Shown piece by piece: positions 15,661 through 24,642 of a stretch of 37,458 nucleotides of DNA (position 1 is the first letter of the stretch; each line of letters starts with the position of its first letter). Under the pieces are notes generated by a model. That model was not told the origin of the DNA, did no database searches, and saw only the letters and a list, made by a program, of their open reading frames with translations. The translations under genes were made by a program, and so were the position numbers. This stretch comes from Shimia sp. R10_1 (GTDB lineage Bacteria > Pseudomonadota > Alphaproteobacteria > Rhodobacterales > Rhodobacteraceae). Location of the stretch: the NCBI RefSeq assembly GCF_017744095.1, contig NZ_JAGHQX010000018.1, positions 1 through 37,458 of the forward strand. Direction: 5' to 3'.

Positions 15661-15700
15661 GAGAATTCCCTGATTTCGTTTTTGGTGCAGCAAGAAGATG

Positions 15701-15719
15701 TTAGGATATTGGATACAAA
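15701..15719. promoter_or_regulatory. Predicted GntR operator C in the reductase/gntR divergent region
   Basis: TTAGGAT-ATTGG-ATACAAA: a weaker dyad sharing GGAT-N-TTGGATACAA with operator A. It stands 41 bases before the reductase start. Confidence 0.55.
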
Positions 15720-15793
15720 AATCATATTCATCCAGCAATCCAGATTTCAGGTTTTTTTGCCAATGTTTTCAGTGTAACTCTTCATTTGAGCGT

Positions 15794-15812
15794 ATTGCAT
15801 CCAGAATACAAA
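15794..15812. promoter_or_regulatory. Predicted GntR operator E, just before gntR
   Basis: ATTGCAT-CCAGA-ATACAAA matches the half-site spacing of the other copies and ends 13 bases before the gntR ATG. The position would allow autorepression. Confidence 0.5.
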
Positions 15813-15825
15813 AGCGAAGACCAAT

Positions 15826-16506
15826 ATGTCAGCCACTCGTGCCGTTAAGAAGCAAAGCCTTCCCGAACTGATCACAAACGACTTGCGTGAGCGTATCCTA
15901 AGTGGGGATCTCAAGGAAGGTGAGGCTATTCGGCAGGAATTGCTCGCGGAAGAATATGAGGTTTCTAGGATGCCTGTACGGGAGGCGTTGAAGCGACTGA
16001 GTGCAGAAGGTTTGGTGCAGTGGGAAAACAACCGTGGTGGGTATGTGATGAAACATTCCCTACGAGAGATCGGTGAGATTTTCGACCTGCGGGTTTTGCT
16101 TGAAGTAGATCTGTTTCGGCGAGCGATTCCAGAGATGGGCGCCTTAGAATTCGAAAAGTGCGAGGAAATCCTGACCGATATGGAGACTTCTTACCGTCAG
16201 GATGATGTGTCACGTTGGGGAAAGTTAAACTACGACTATCATTGTGCGCTGTACAGTGCAGCAGGGCGGCGGCTTTCTGATGAGATGCTCGCGCGTTTGA
16301 ATGTGCACTCTGATCGGTATGTGCGCATCCATTTAAGTGTGATGCGACAACGGGAGCCAGCGCAACAAGAGCATCGTAGGCTTTTGGAGCTTGCGCGTGC
16401 TGGCAATGTTGATGGGGCTTGCGAACTGCTGAGTCAGCATATCACACGCACTAAAGCAGAGCTTTTAGAAATGATCGCAGCGCAGCGAAAGGATGAAGTC
16501 AGTTAG
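15826..16506 (+). CDS. GntR-family transcription regulator, FCD subfamily
   Basis: 226-aa regulator. An N-terminal winged helix-turn-helix spans about 10-75 (LRERILSGDLKEG, then SRMPVREALKRLSAEGLV, then NNRGGYV). The FCD ligand-binding domain spans about 80-220, with histidines at 139, 183 and 205 in the places that usually bind a metal near the effector. It lies between the reductase and the semialdehyde dehydrogenase. The 19-bp dyads in front of both of these, of itself, of dctPQM and of the catabolic operon suggest it is a local repressor of hydroxyproline genes; the effector would be hydroxyproline or an intermediate. Operator assignment is inference. Confidence 0.92.
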   Translation: MSATRAVKKQSLPELITNDLRERILSGDLKEGEAIRQELLAEEYEVSRMPVREALKRLSAEGLVQWENNRGGYVMKHSLREIGEIFDLRVLLEVDLFRRAIPEMGALEFEKCEEILTDMETSYRQDDVSRWGKLNYDYHCALYSAAGRRLSDEMLARLNVHSDRYVRIHLSVMRQREPAQQEHRRLLELARAGNVDGACELLSQHITRTKAELLEMIAAQRKDEVS

Positions 16507-16540
16507 CCCAACTTGGTGTTGGCTGGTCGATATGGACGGG

Positions 16541-16576
16541 TTGTCACAGGAATCATAATTGGATACAATATCCATA
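16541..16576 (+). promoter_or_regulatory. Sigma70-type promoter overlapped by GntR operator D
   Basis: TTGTCA (16541-16546) and TACAAT (16564-16569) are separated by exactly 17 bases, a near-consensus housekeeping promoter. The dyad ATTGGAT-ACAAT-ATCCATA (16558-16576) covers the -10 box, so regulator binding would block polymerase. The semialdehyde dehydrogenase start is 38 bases after the -10. Confidence 0.75.
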
Positions 16577-16606
16577 ACTTTATTCACTACCGATGGATCC
16601 GAGCCT

Positions 16607-18121
16607 ATGTCGTTCACACCTCACGGAAAACACTTGATTGCTGGCACTTGGAAAGAAGGTGCTGACACCTTTATGTCCAGTCCAGCCCATGGACCGAGCC
16701 ATACATATGCCATTGGTCGTGTCTCAGATGTTGCTGCGGCTGCTGAAGCTGCTGAAAAGGCCTTCTGGAGCTTTGGGTACACAACGCGGGAAACACGCGC
16801 GACTTTTCTAAACGCTATCGCCGATGAGATTGAAGCCCGCGCTGAAGCCATCACGGAAATTGGCACGCAGGAGACCGGGTTGCCTGAGGCGCGTCTGCAG
16901 GGTGAGCGAGGTCGCACCACAGGCCAATTGCGCCTGTTTGCAAGCCACATTCTGCAAGGCGACTATCTCGATCGCCGCCACGACGTTGCGTTGCCTGACC
17001 GGGCACCTTTGCCGCGTCCTGACCTGAAGATGGTGCAGCGCCCGATTGGGCCGGTCGCTGTGTTTGGCGCCTCAAACTTTCCCTTGGCGTTTTCCACGGC
17101 GGGCGGTGATACCGCAGCAGCGCTTGCCGCAGGTTGTCCGGTTGTTGTGAAAAGCCACTCCGCGCACCCGGGTACAGGTGAAATCATCGCAGAAGCCATT
17201 CACGCTGCCATTCAAAAGTGTGACATTGATCCTGGTGTTTTCAGTTTTATTCAAGGTGGAGACCGCGCGGTTGGCGCAGCGTTGGTGCAGCATCCTTTGA
17301 TTAAGGCGGTTGGTTTTACCGGTTCTCTAGCGGGCGGCCGCGCCTTGTTTGATCTTTGCGCGCAACGTGCAGAACCAATCCCGTTTTTTGGCGAGCTCGG
17401 CTCGGTCAATCCGATGTTTGTGCTCGACAACGCACTCAGTAACCGCGGTGCAGAGATCGGCGCTGGTTGGGCAGGGTCGCTGACTATGGGCGCAGGCCAA
17501 TTTTGTACAAACCCCGGTATCGTTGTGATGAAAGCTGGGGCCGAAGCTGATGCTTTTGTTGCTGCGGCACAAGAAGCGCTTGCGCAAGTTGGGGCGCAAA
17601 CCATGCTGACCGATGGCATTGCGACCGCTTATCGCGACGGGCAGCGCCGCGTCGCCGAAACCAGCGGTGTTCAAGAGGTGTTGACCTCCGTTTGTGATCA
17701 ACGTGACGCGACACCGTATCTCTATAAAACAACGGTAAAAAACTGGCTGGACAACCATGTCCTGGCCGAGGAGGTGTTTGGGCCCCTTGGTGTTGTTGTG
17801 GAAGTCGATGACATCGAAGAAGCGCGCGAGATTGCCCGGAATCTGCAAGGTCAATTGACATGTACGCTGCATATGGACGATGCGGATATGGCAGACGCTC
17901 AGAGCCTAATGCCGATTTTGGAGCGCAAGGCGGGTCGCCTGCTGGCCAATGGTTTCCCGACGGGCGTTGAGGTGTCTGATACGATGGTACATGGCGGGCC
18001 GTACCCTGCGTCCACAAACTTTGGTGCAACATCCGTGGGTACACTGTCGATCCGCCGTTTCCTGCGACCGGTTTGCTATCAAAATCTTCCAGATGTGCTG
18101 GTGCCTGAAACCGGCGCGTAA
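16607..18121 (+). CDS. 2-oxoglutarate semialdehyde dehydrogenase
   Basis: 504-aa aldehyde dehydrogenase oxidising alpha-ketoglutarate semialdehyde to 2-oxoglutarate with NAD(P)+, the last step of hydroxyproline catabolism. Asn157 (GASNFPLAF), Lys182 (VVVKSHS), general base Glu263 (FFGELGSVNP) and nucleophile Cys300 (GAGQFCTNPG) are all present. The N-terminal MSFTPHGKHLIAG and the GELGSVNP/QFCTNPG variants are characteristic of the KGSADH branch. The frame opens at a TTG inside the operator (16559), but ATG 16607 fits the family start. It has its own promoter/operator, so it is regulated with, but transcribed apart from, the four-gene operon. Ketoglutarate semialdehyde from sugar-acid routes would be chemically the same substrate. 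Confidence 0.92.
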   Translation: MSFTPHGKHLIAGTWKEGADTFMSSPAHGPSHTYAIGRVSDVAAAAEAAEKAFWSFGYTTRETRATFLNAIADEIEARAEAITEIGTQETGLPEARLQGERGRTTGQLRLFASHILQGDYLDRRHDVALPDRAPLPRPDLKMVQRPIGPVAVFGASNFPLAFSTAGGDTAAALAAGCPVVVKSHSAHPGTGEIIAEAIHAAIQKCDIDPGVFSFIQGGDRAVGAALVQHPLIKAVGFTGSLAGGRALFDLCAQRAEPIPFFGELGSVNPMFVLDNALSNRGAEIGAGWAGSLTMGAGQFCTNPGIVVMKAGAEADAFVAAAQEALAQVGAQTMLTDGIATAYRDGQRRVAETSGVQEVLTSVCDQRDATPYLYKTTVKNWLDNHVLAEEVFGPLGVVVEVDDIEEAREIARNLQGQLTCTLHMDDADMADAQSLMPILERKAGRLLANGFPTGVEVSDTMVHGGPYPASTNFGATSVGTLSIRRFLRPVCYQNLPDVLVPETGA

Positions 18122-18263
18122 TCCCCCGGCTTAACTTAACAATCAGCGCTTTCCATATGCTATGAGCTTGGGATCTGGAGAGCGCGTCATGTTTGCATGT
18201 GCTGGAACGTGATCTGCGCAGATGCGCCAGTATGTGATAGCAAACAACGCCCTGAGTTTATCG

Positions 18264-18288
18264 GGCCCGCCGCTTGGCTTGGCGGGCC
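18264..18288 (-). terminator. Hairpin downstream of the GMC oxidoreductase
   Basis: GGCCCGCC-N9-GGCGGGCC, a perfect eight-base GC stem 17 bases beyond the GMC stop codon on the minus strand and about 140 bases after the semialdehyde dehydrogenase. There is no T-run, so termination is plausible rather than certain. The rest of 18122-18304 shows no gene. Confidence 0.5.
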
Positions 18289-18304
18289 TGATATTCAAGC
18301 GAAC

Positions 18305-20038
18305 CTACGTGCGTATAAAATCAGAGCAACGGTCACCAATCATGATCGATGGTGCATTGGTGTTTCCATTGGTAATCGTCGGCATGATGGAGGCATCCGC
18401 GACACGCAGTCCGGCGATGCCGTGCACCTTTAGTTGGGCATCGACCACAGCCATATCGTCTGAGCCCATTTTGCATGTCCCCACTGGGTGGTAGATTGTT
18501 TGTACGTTGTCGCGCAGCCAGTCTCGGATCTGTTCATCGGTTTGTACCGACGCGCCCGGGAAGCGTTCCGCGCCGCGGTATGGATCCATTGCGGGTTGCG
18601 TCATGATTTTGCGTGCAATTTTGACGCCTTCAAGCATCACTTCGAGGTCATGTGGATCGCCAAAGCAATTCGGATTGATGTTGGGGGGCATCTTGGGATC
18701 TGCGGAGCTTAGAGTCAGTTCTCCCACCGATTTCGTTCCGACGATGCCAGGCAACAGGGTAAAGCCTTCTGTGCCATCTGAGGGGTTTCCCGCACCATCA
18801 GAGACGAACCAGGTTGGCGTGAAATGAAACTGCAAATCGGGAGCGCGCGCTTCGTCCATGACGGTGAGGTATCCGCCTGCTTCCCCGATATTAGATGTCA
18901 GAAGACCCATGCCCTTTTCTGTCAGCAGTTTGGCTTGCTCTGGGGTTGTCGCATTTGCGAGCGTGACAGGTTGTGTGCATTCGTAGGCGACAGGTGCCAT
19001 GAAGTGGTCTTGAAGATTTTTGCCCACGCCTGGTAAATCTAGTTCGACACTTATGCCGAGGGCCTCCAGATCCTCTTTTGGCCCAATGCCAGACAGCAAG
19101 AGGATATGTGGTGACCCATAAGCCCCTGCGGAAAGAATTACTTCCGAAGTTGCGAACACGTCAAATGCTTCACCGTCAGCCTCAAATCGCACGCCCTTGC
19201 AGCGACCATTTTCGATAATCAGCCGATGCACCAACGCTTCAGCTTGAATGGCAAGGTTGTCGCGTTCGAGTGCAGGGTGCAAAAATGCGACGGCTGATGA
19301 GTTGCGGAACCCACCTTGTTGCGTGACTTGGTAAAAACCGAAGCCTTCTTGATCATAGCCATCATTAAAGTCTGTGCGTGCTGGATACCCTGCTTCAAGT
19401 GCAGCGTTTAGCATGGCTTGGCTGGTCGGATTTGGATCACGAAGGTCTGCGACATTGAGCTCGCCACCAACGCCATGCGCCTCATCTGCGCCGCGCTCGT
19501 TGTTTTCAAAGCGTTTGAAGACCGGCAGTAGATCAGCGTAGCTCCAACCGGGGTTGTCTTTGCCCCAATCGTCAAAGCCTGCCGGGTTCCCGCGTTTATA
19601 GATCATGGCATTCATAGAGCTGGTGCCGCCATACATTTTCCCGCGTGGAGTGTAGAGCGTATTGCCCTTGGCACTTTCCTGAGGCGTTGTGATGAAACCC
19701 CAGTCTAGTTCAGTGCCAAACAGGTTTGGAAACGCAGCAGGTATGTGAATAAACTGGTTTTCGTCCGGCGGGCCTGCTTCCAACACAAGCACCGACTTGT
19801 CTGGGTCTTCTGAGAGGCGCGCGGCGAGGGCACATCCTGCCGAGCCCGCACCGATGATGATGTAGTCATAGCTCTCTGCCGCCTGTGCCGCTGCGTGGCG
19901 TGCGCCGAGCGTCAGAGGCGCGCTTGCTGCTATCCCAAGCGCTGCAGTGGCTCGCAAGAATGATCGGCGCGACATGCGCCCGCTCTCAAAGTCAGCGCGT
20001 AAAGCGCGCTGTTGTTTCCCTGTGCCTGTCGACGTCAT
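18305..20038 (-). CDS. Tat-exported GMC-family FAD oxidoreductase
   Basis: 577-aa choline-dehydrogenase-like flavoprotein. The N-terminus carries a twin-arginine signal (SRRSFLRA at 23-30, then a hydrophobic stretch and an Ala-rich cleavage region near 50), so it folds with FAD and is exported to the periplasm. FAD-binding GAGSAG lies at 63-68, GGTSSMNAMIYKRG is the GMC signature, and catalytic His517 (YHPVGTCKMG) and Asn561 (GNTNAPS) are in place. GGGAGGA upstream supports the start at 20038. It is convergent with the hydroxyproline semialdehyde dehydrogenase, and no GntR-like dyad was seen before it, so membership in that regulon is unproven. Substrate unknown; an alcohol or polyol is usual for the family. 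Confidence 0.9.
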   Translation of the reverse strand: MTSTGTGKQQRALRADFESGRMSRRSFLRATAALGIAASAPLTLGARHAAAQAAESYDYIIIGAGSAGCALAARLSEDPDKSVLVLEAGPPDENQFIHIPAAFPNLFGTELDWGFITTPQESAKGNTLYTPRGKMYGGTSSMNAMIYKRGNPAGFDDWGKDNPGWSYADLLPVFKRFENNERGADEAHGVGGELNVADLRDPNPTSQAMLNAALEAGYPARTDFNDGYDQEGFGFYQVTQQGGFRNSSAVAFLHPALERDNLAIQAEALVHRLIIENGRCKGVRFEADGEAFDVFATSEVILSAGAYGSPHILLLSGIGPKEDLEALGISVELDLPGVGKNLQDHFMAPVAYECTQPVTLANATTPEQAKLLTEKGMGLLTSNIGEAGGYLTVMDEARAPDLQFHFTPTWFVSDGAGNPSDGTEGFTLLPGIVGTKSVGELTLSSADPKMPPNINPNCFGDPHDLEVMLEGVKIARKIMTQPAMDPYRGAERFPGASVQTDEQIRDWLRDNVQTIYHPVGTCKMGSDDMAVVDAQLKVHGIAGLRVADASIMPTITNGNTNAPSIMIGDRCSDFIRT

Positions 20039-20557
20039 CTTATCCTCCCTAGTCAGATGCGTTGATATGTTGAATGTCGTTCTTCAGCTTTGGTTCGAAC
20101 CCCGTAAAGTGAGCAAGTCGGTCTGGGGTTTGTCCAGTCTAAAAACCCTCGTTTAAGATGAGAGACCATAGACTTTGGTCGCGACTTTGGTGTGGGAGGG
20201 GCTGAAAATGGTCAAAGCATATCAGGCGACGAGCACTTGTTTGGCAGGTTTTGTTAGTAAGAACGACAGGATCTTTTTGGGCCTTCAAACGGTATTCTCC
20301 GTTTGAATACCTCTATGTGCTGTAGTTTGTCAGCGCCAACTGCTTGGTGCGTCCTAAGATTGAAGCGCTCCGCTGGGGGCAACCTTATCGTCAAAAGCTG
20401 TCTGTGAAGTGGAATCCAATAAATTGTGGATTCTTCGTCGTGAGAGGCTCCCAATAGGAACCTCTTTTGGGTCAATAGACTAATCTGAACTGCAAGAGTT
20501 GAGAGGCGTCAAACTGGCGTTTTTTCGTGTAAAACCAGAACAGCCATTTTGCTGTCT
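20039..20557. other. Intergenic region between the GMC gene and cheD
   Basis: No supported gene. A minus-strand 73-codon frame (20254-20475) starts at TTG without a ribosome site and is unlike any family I know. This gap marks the border between catabolic and chemotaxis blocks. No clear terminator follows cheD. Confidence 0.4.
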
Positions 20558-21124
20558 TCAAAACAGCTGTACGTCGCCAATGCTTGTCTCTGCCGCAGGT
20601 TTCTTAGACGCGATGCGCTGTGCGGATTCCTCTTCGATCAGACGTGTGTCTTTCATGAAGCGACGCTGTATGCGGCCACCAACTGGCCAGAACCGCAAGT
20701 TGCGACCGCGCTGTCCGCCAAGGCAACAGTCCACCAACTCGAACCCTTCGTTTTTGACAAACCAGGTTGCGAACTCTGCGTTTTTGGTGCCAATGTCGAT
20801 GCGGCTATTGAACATCTTCGCACCTCCCAGCAGTTTGACGCGTAGTCGCTCACGTCGTGCACCTGCCTGAATGAGCCCATTCACCAAGAGTTCCATTGCG
20901 TGTACACCATGGCTCATGCCGCCATTGGAACCAGTCTCGGTTCCTGGCAATAGGAAGTGGTTCATACCACCAACACCTGCGACTTCGTCCCACATACAAG
21001 CGGCCACGCAGGAACCGAGAATGGTGGTCATCACGAGCTGAGGATCGTTTGAAACCTGCACGTCTCCCTGCAGGAGGGGCTGCACGTTAAATCCCTTTAT
21101 CGCTTCTGCTTCTGCTAGGCTCAT
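20558..21124 (-). CDS. cheD: Chemoreceptor glutamine deamidase CheD
   Basis: 188 aa. CheD deamidates glutamines of chemoreceptors and in some bacteria interacts with CheC or CheY. Catalytic Cys39 (TTILGSCVAACMWD) and His56 (GGMNHFLLP) are present, with the GGAKMF and IGTKNAEF motifs that complete the fold. The C-terminal 25 residues extend past the usual end and are variable. It is the last gene of the che operon, 76 bases after the receptor gene, its probable substrate. Confidence 0.95.
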   Translation of the reverse strand: MSLAEAEAIKGFNVQPLLQGDVQVSNDPQLVMTTILGSCVAACMWDEVAGVGGMNHFLLPGTETGSNGGMSHGVHAMELLVNGLIQAGARRERLRVKLLGGAKMFNSRIDIGTKNAEFATWFVKNEGFELVDCCLGGQRGRNLRFWPVGGRIQRRFMKDTRLIEEESAQRIASKKPAAETSIGDVQLF

Positions 21125-21200
21125 AGCGCGTTCCGTTCTTCAGATTGGCTTTTCAAGACTTCTGATCTTGAATGTTTAGGGCTCTTGGGGGCGACGGAGT

Positions 21201-23342
21201 TCAAAAATCTTCCCAACCTTCGCTTGAGAGGTCGTTCATTTCTTGGTTCACTGCCGCCGCCTTTGGTGCGGCAGAGCGTGATTTGAATTCGATAACAGGT
21301 GCGCCTTTCGCAGTGTCGGATTTTTGTCTGGCCGGTTTTTGTGTTGTCACGCTGACTTTCGTTTTCTTCTTCTTTTCGGCCTTTGGTGTCGATCCTGCGG
21401 CTTTCTTAGACTTTTTAGTTTGCGTCTTGGTGTCTTTTGCGACGTCGTCATCCCATTCTTTTGCCTTGGCTTCTACCTCTGCGGTTGGCTTAGCAGCGGC
21501 AGGCTTCGGCTTTTGGTTTTCAACAGGATTTTCTTGCGTATTCTTGTGAGACGGTTTTTTTGCCTCTGGTCTTTTGGGTGTGCCTTTGTCGTCTGGCGCA
21601 GCAGATTTTGTAGGTGGTGTGGTCCCTGTCAAGCGGAAGCTGTGCAATACATCAGTCATGCGGCTCGCTTCACTCGACAGATTGCGCGTGGCGGCAGAAG
21701 CTTCCTCAATCATAGCGGCATTCCGCTGGGTGACGCGGTCCAGCTCAGTGACGCTTTCCTTGATCTCTACAAGGTTGTCGGCTTGATCGCGCGATCCGGT
21801 CGCAATCTGTGAGACCAGCTCTGATGCTTGGTTGACGCCTGTGATGATCTCTTGCAGTGCTTCGCCCGCTTTGTTGACCAGGTCACTCCCTTTGGTGACC
21901 TGTTCCCCGGAGCGGTGAATAAGATCCTTGATTTCATTCGCCGATTCCGACGCGCGTTGTGCAAGTGCGCGGACTTCAGATGCTACCACGGCGAATCCGC
22001 GTCCGGCCTCTCCTGCACGCGCGGCTTCAACACCAGCGTTGAGTGCAAGCAGATTGGTCTGGAAGGCGATGTCATCAATCACACCGATGATTGCGGTGAT
22101 CTGTTCGGAGCTTTCCTCGATATTGCGCATTGCCGCAACAGTCAGTTCGACGACTTCACCACCTGCCTGTGCTTGCGCTCGGTTGCGCCCAATGAGTTCG
22201 CTTGCGTCGGCTGCGTTGCCTGCGGTTTGCTCCACAGAGCTGCTGAGCGTTTCAATTGCGGCAGCAGATTCTTCAAGAGTCACCGCCTGCGCTTCGGAAC
22301 GTTTGGACTGATCGACAACGCTTTCAGAGATTTCCTGAGCGCTTGAGCGCACAGATTCCGCGGTTTGCGATGCGGTGGACAAAACGCCGTGGAGATTTTT
22401 CTGAACTGCGTTAAAGTCGTCGCAGATTTTGATATGGTCTTCTTTCAGGTCAGAAAATTCAGACTTGTCTATATTGCGTCCCACCTGCCCATTTGCAATC
22501 TCTGCCAAGCCTTCTGCCAAACGGGAGAAAACCTTCTTCAGGGCATCATCTTCTTTGGAGCGAAGCGCGCGGGTCTCTTGCTCATCGGCCAAGCGTTCCT
22601 TGAACGTTTCAAGGCGTTGCGCGATCAAGCCGATTTCATCGGTGCGATCCGTATAGTCGATTTCGACGTCAAAGTTATGGTCTGCAATTTCTTCTACGAT
22701 CACGCTGAGGTCTTTGACCGGGCGGCTGACGACCCGAGCAAGCTGATAAATGATCAGCCCAATCGCAAGCAAAGATGCGAGCGCTGTGCGGGTCATATCA
22801 ATGATCACTTCAAACAGTGTTTCAGCGCGCGCATTAGAAATGTCGATTGCGTAGTTGAATTGACCAACAACGCCTCTGGCGCCGGGAGCTTCTATTGCGA
22901 TTTGACCGGCATAGACGTCCCCATCCAGCATAGCGTAACGCTCGCCCGCCTCGCCAGAAACGGAATGCACGGTTGAGAGCGCCGTTTCCACCGCTGCATC
23001 GCGTGCACCTTCTTGGTTGAAGCTATAAAGCAGCTCGCCAGCAGGAGAAAAAATATCAACGGCGGCGAACTGCGGATCTTTCTCAATCAGCTTCGCAACT
23101 GTTGCCTGGATACGCTCGGGATCTTGAAACTGTGTTGGTGCTATGAGCTGGGTCGAAAAGAGATCGACAACCAGCTCATAGCGTTTCGCCAAACGTTTTT
23201 CGGTATTACTCTGCTCTAGAAAATACTCCACGACCGTCCCTACGGCCAAGCCCAAGAAGGCACATACGGCAACTGTCCAAAACAGTTTGGCTTTGATGCT
23301 GGTGCCTGCAGATTGGCGGTGCGTCGGAGAATTATTGGTCAT
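21201..23342 (-). CDS. Methyl-accepting chemotaxis protein with long charged tail
   Basis: 713-aa transmembrane chemoreceptor. TM1 is about 20-41, the periplasmic sensor about 42-186, TM2 about 187-205 and HAMP about 201-255. The signalling hairpin has its tip near 420-452 ([20 protein letters not shown]). After about 570 comes some 130 residues of Lys/Ala/Pro-rich, probably disordered, linker ending in GWEDF. That ending resembles the NWETF-type tether that recruits CheR or CheB to high-abundance receptors. AGGA precedes the ATG. It is the only receptor in this operon, so it is likely served by the CheA/W/R/D set around it. The ligand is not evident. Confidence 0.96.
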   Translation of the reverse strand: MTNNSPTHRQSAGTSIKAKLFWTVAVCAFLGLAVGTVVEYFLEQSNTEKRLAKRYELVVDLFSTQLIAPTQFQDPERIQATVAKLIEKDPQFAAVDIFSPAGELLYSFNQEGARDAAVETALSTVHSVSGEAGERYAMLDGDVYAGQIAIEAPGARGVVGQFNYAIDISNARAETLFEVIIDMTRTALASLLAIGLIIYQLARVVSRPVKDLSVIVEEIADHNFDVEIDYTDRTDEIGLIAQRLETFKERLADEQETRALRSKEDDALKKVFSRLAEGLAEIANGQVGRNIDKSEFSDLKEDHIKICDDFNAVQKNLHGVLSTASQTAESVRSSAQEISESVVDQSKRSEAQAVTLEESAAAIETLSSSVEQTAGNAADASELIGRNRAQAQAGGEVVELTVAAMRNIEESSEQITAIIGVIDDIAFQTNLLALNAGVEAARAGEAGRGFAVVASEVRALAQRASESANEIKDLIHRSGEQVTKGSDLVNKAGEALQEIITGVNQASELVSQIATGSRDQADNLVEIKESVTELDRVTQRNAAMIEEASAATRNLSSEASRMTDVLHSFRLTGTTPPTKSAAPDDKGTPKRPEAKKPSHKNTQENPVENQKPKPAAAKPTAEVEAKAKEWDDDVAKDTKTQTKKSKKAAGSTPKAEKKKKTKVSVTTQKPARQKSDTAKGAPVIEFKSRSAAPKAAAVNQEMNDLSSEGWEDF

Positions 23343-23391
23343 TTTTTTGTCCTAGAGGTAGCCGCAATACGAAAGGGAAGGCTGAAGCCCT

Positions 23392-24603
23392 TTAGATCGA
23401 GGCGCCTTTCTGCGTGACTTGAGAAGCTTTGCCAGACAGCTCTGCGAGGCAACGATCGGTGTTGTCATGGAAATTTTCGAGACGCGCAATAATACCGTCC
23501 AAGCCGCTATCGACATCGCGCATGCGTCCGCTTTCCACTTTGCAAAGCAGTTTCACAACGTCCAGACCATTGATCCGGCGGCGCAAACTGCGGCAGATGT
23601 CAGGGATGGACTTGCCGATTGAAGAAATTTCAATAAGCCGCGCGCGGCTTTTGTTTTGCAGCTTTTCACGATGCTCCTGGAGCATGCGCACATCGTCGTC
23701 TATGCAATTTTCTTGTTTTTGCACGGCTTCGCACGCCTCACTAAAGAGCTGCGAGGACTGAAGCGTCGTACGCCCTTGCAAAACCGCGCTGTGCATCTGT
23801 TGCAAGGCGCCCGTTTCAGGGTCATGGAGCCGCCCGACAAGGCCATGCATTTCTTTGGCCATCGCATCGTAGTTCTGCGAGATTGTACCAAGCGCAGCGC
23901 CAGCACCTTCAAGACGCCCTGCCAAAATGCGTAGGTTCACGGGCTCGCCACGGACGCGTTCAAACCCCTGTTCGATGTTGTTGACCAGCCCTTGCATGTC
24001 GCTGATGAGCGTTTCGAGTTCATCCATTGTGGCAAATGAATTGACCAAATCGGCGCTCATGCGATCCCGATTTTTGAATTCAGCATTCAAAGCATAACTT
24101 GTGTAAGCGTCCAGGTTCGCGAAACCTTCTTCTTGCAGCATGGCTTTAAATCTGTTCGCGCTTTGCTCCGGCGTGAGGCCGTTCGCTTCTTCCCTCAGAA
24201 GCTCGGCATAGAGCTTTTTGGTTTTTTCAAAGAGCTCTGTTTCCGGTTTGATGCGCGAAGACAGGTAACCGTTTTCGGTATGCGTCATAACCGCGAGCAC
24301 CCAATAGTAGTCGCCGTTTTTTGTGCGGTTTTTAACGTATGCACAGAGCGGGAGACCTGCCTTGAGGGTTTCCCAGACCAGATAGAAGATCCCTTTGGGC
24401 ATGTCAGGGTGGCGCACGATCTTATGTGGTGCCCCCATCAGTTCCTCTTGGCCGAAGCCCGCGATTTCGCAGAACGACTCGCTGGCGAAGGTGATTACCC
24501 CGCGTTGGTCTGTCGCAGAAACGAGGATCTTTTCGGCTGGAAACCGGACTTCGGTTTCCGCGTTGTCCGTACCGGTGCTGGCGATCTTGGTCATGGCGTT
24601 CAT
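23392..24603 (-). CDS. PAS-domain protein (Aer-like sensor without MCP domain)
   Basis: About 403 aa. An N-terminal PAS domain of the Aer type spans about 25-130 (GVITFASESFCEIAGF, then GAPHKIVRHPDMPKGIFYLVWETLKAGLP, then NRTKNGDYYWVLA). Such PAS domains often bind FAD and sense redox. The remainder is helical, with coiled-coil character from about 190, but lacks the MCP hairpin signature and any membrane segment, so it is cytosolic. ATG 24603 has GGGA at suitable distance; ATG 24612 is also possible. It sits within the che operon between a small unknown gene and the receptor, so it probably feeds energy or redox information into this pathway. No kinase or output domain was recognised. Confidence 0.85.
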   Translation of the reverse strand: MNAMTKIASTGTDNAETEVRFPAEKILVSATDQRGVITFASESFCEIAGFGQEELMGAPHKIVRHPDMPKGIFYLVWETLKAGLPLCAYVKNRTKNGDYYWVLAVMTHTENGYLSSRIKPETELFEKTKKLYAELLREEANGLTPEQSANRFKAMLQEEGFANLDAYTSYALNAEFKNRDRMSADLVNSFATMDELETLISDMQGLVNNIEQGFERVRGEPVNLRILAGRLEGAGAALGTISQNYDAMAKEMHGLVGRLHDPETGALQQMHSAVLQGRTTLQSSQLFSEACEAVQKQENCIDDDVRMLQEHREKLQNKSRARLIEISSIGKSIPDICRSLRRRINGLDVVKLLCKVESGRMRDVDSGLDGIIARLENFHDNTDRCLAELSGKASQVTQKGASI

Positions 24604-24642
24604 GAGAGTCATCCCAATTATTCGTTGCTGAGCACGCGTGGC

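Noticed and set aside
20090..20110. T-arm-like ggttcgaacccc suggesting a tRNA
   Set aside because: No acceptor, D-arm or anticodon arm can be built around it on either strand.
20254..20475. 73-codon minus-strand frame between the GMC gene and cheD
   Set aside because: TTG start without ribosome site and no recognisable features; left as intergenic.
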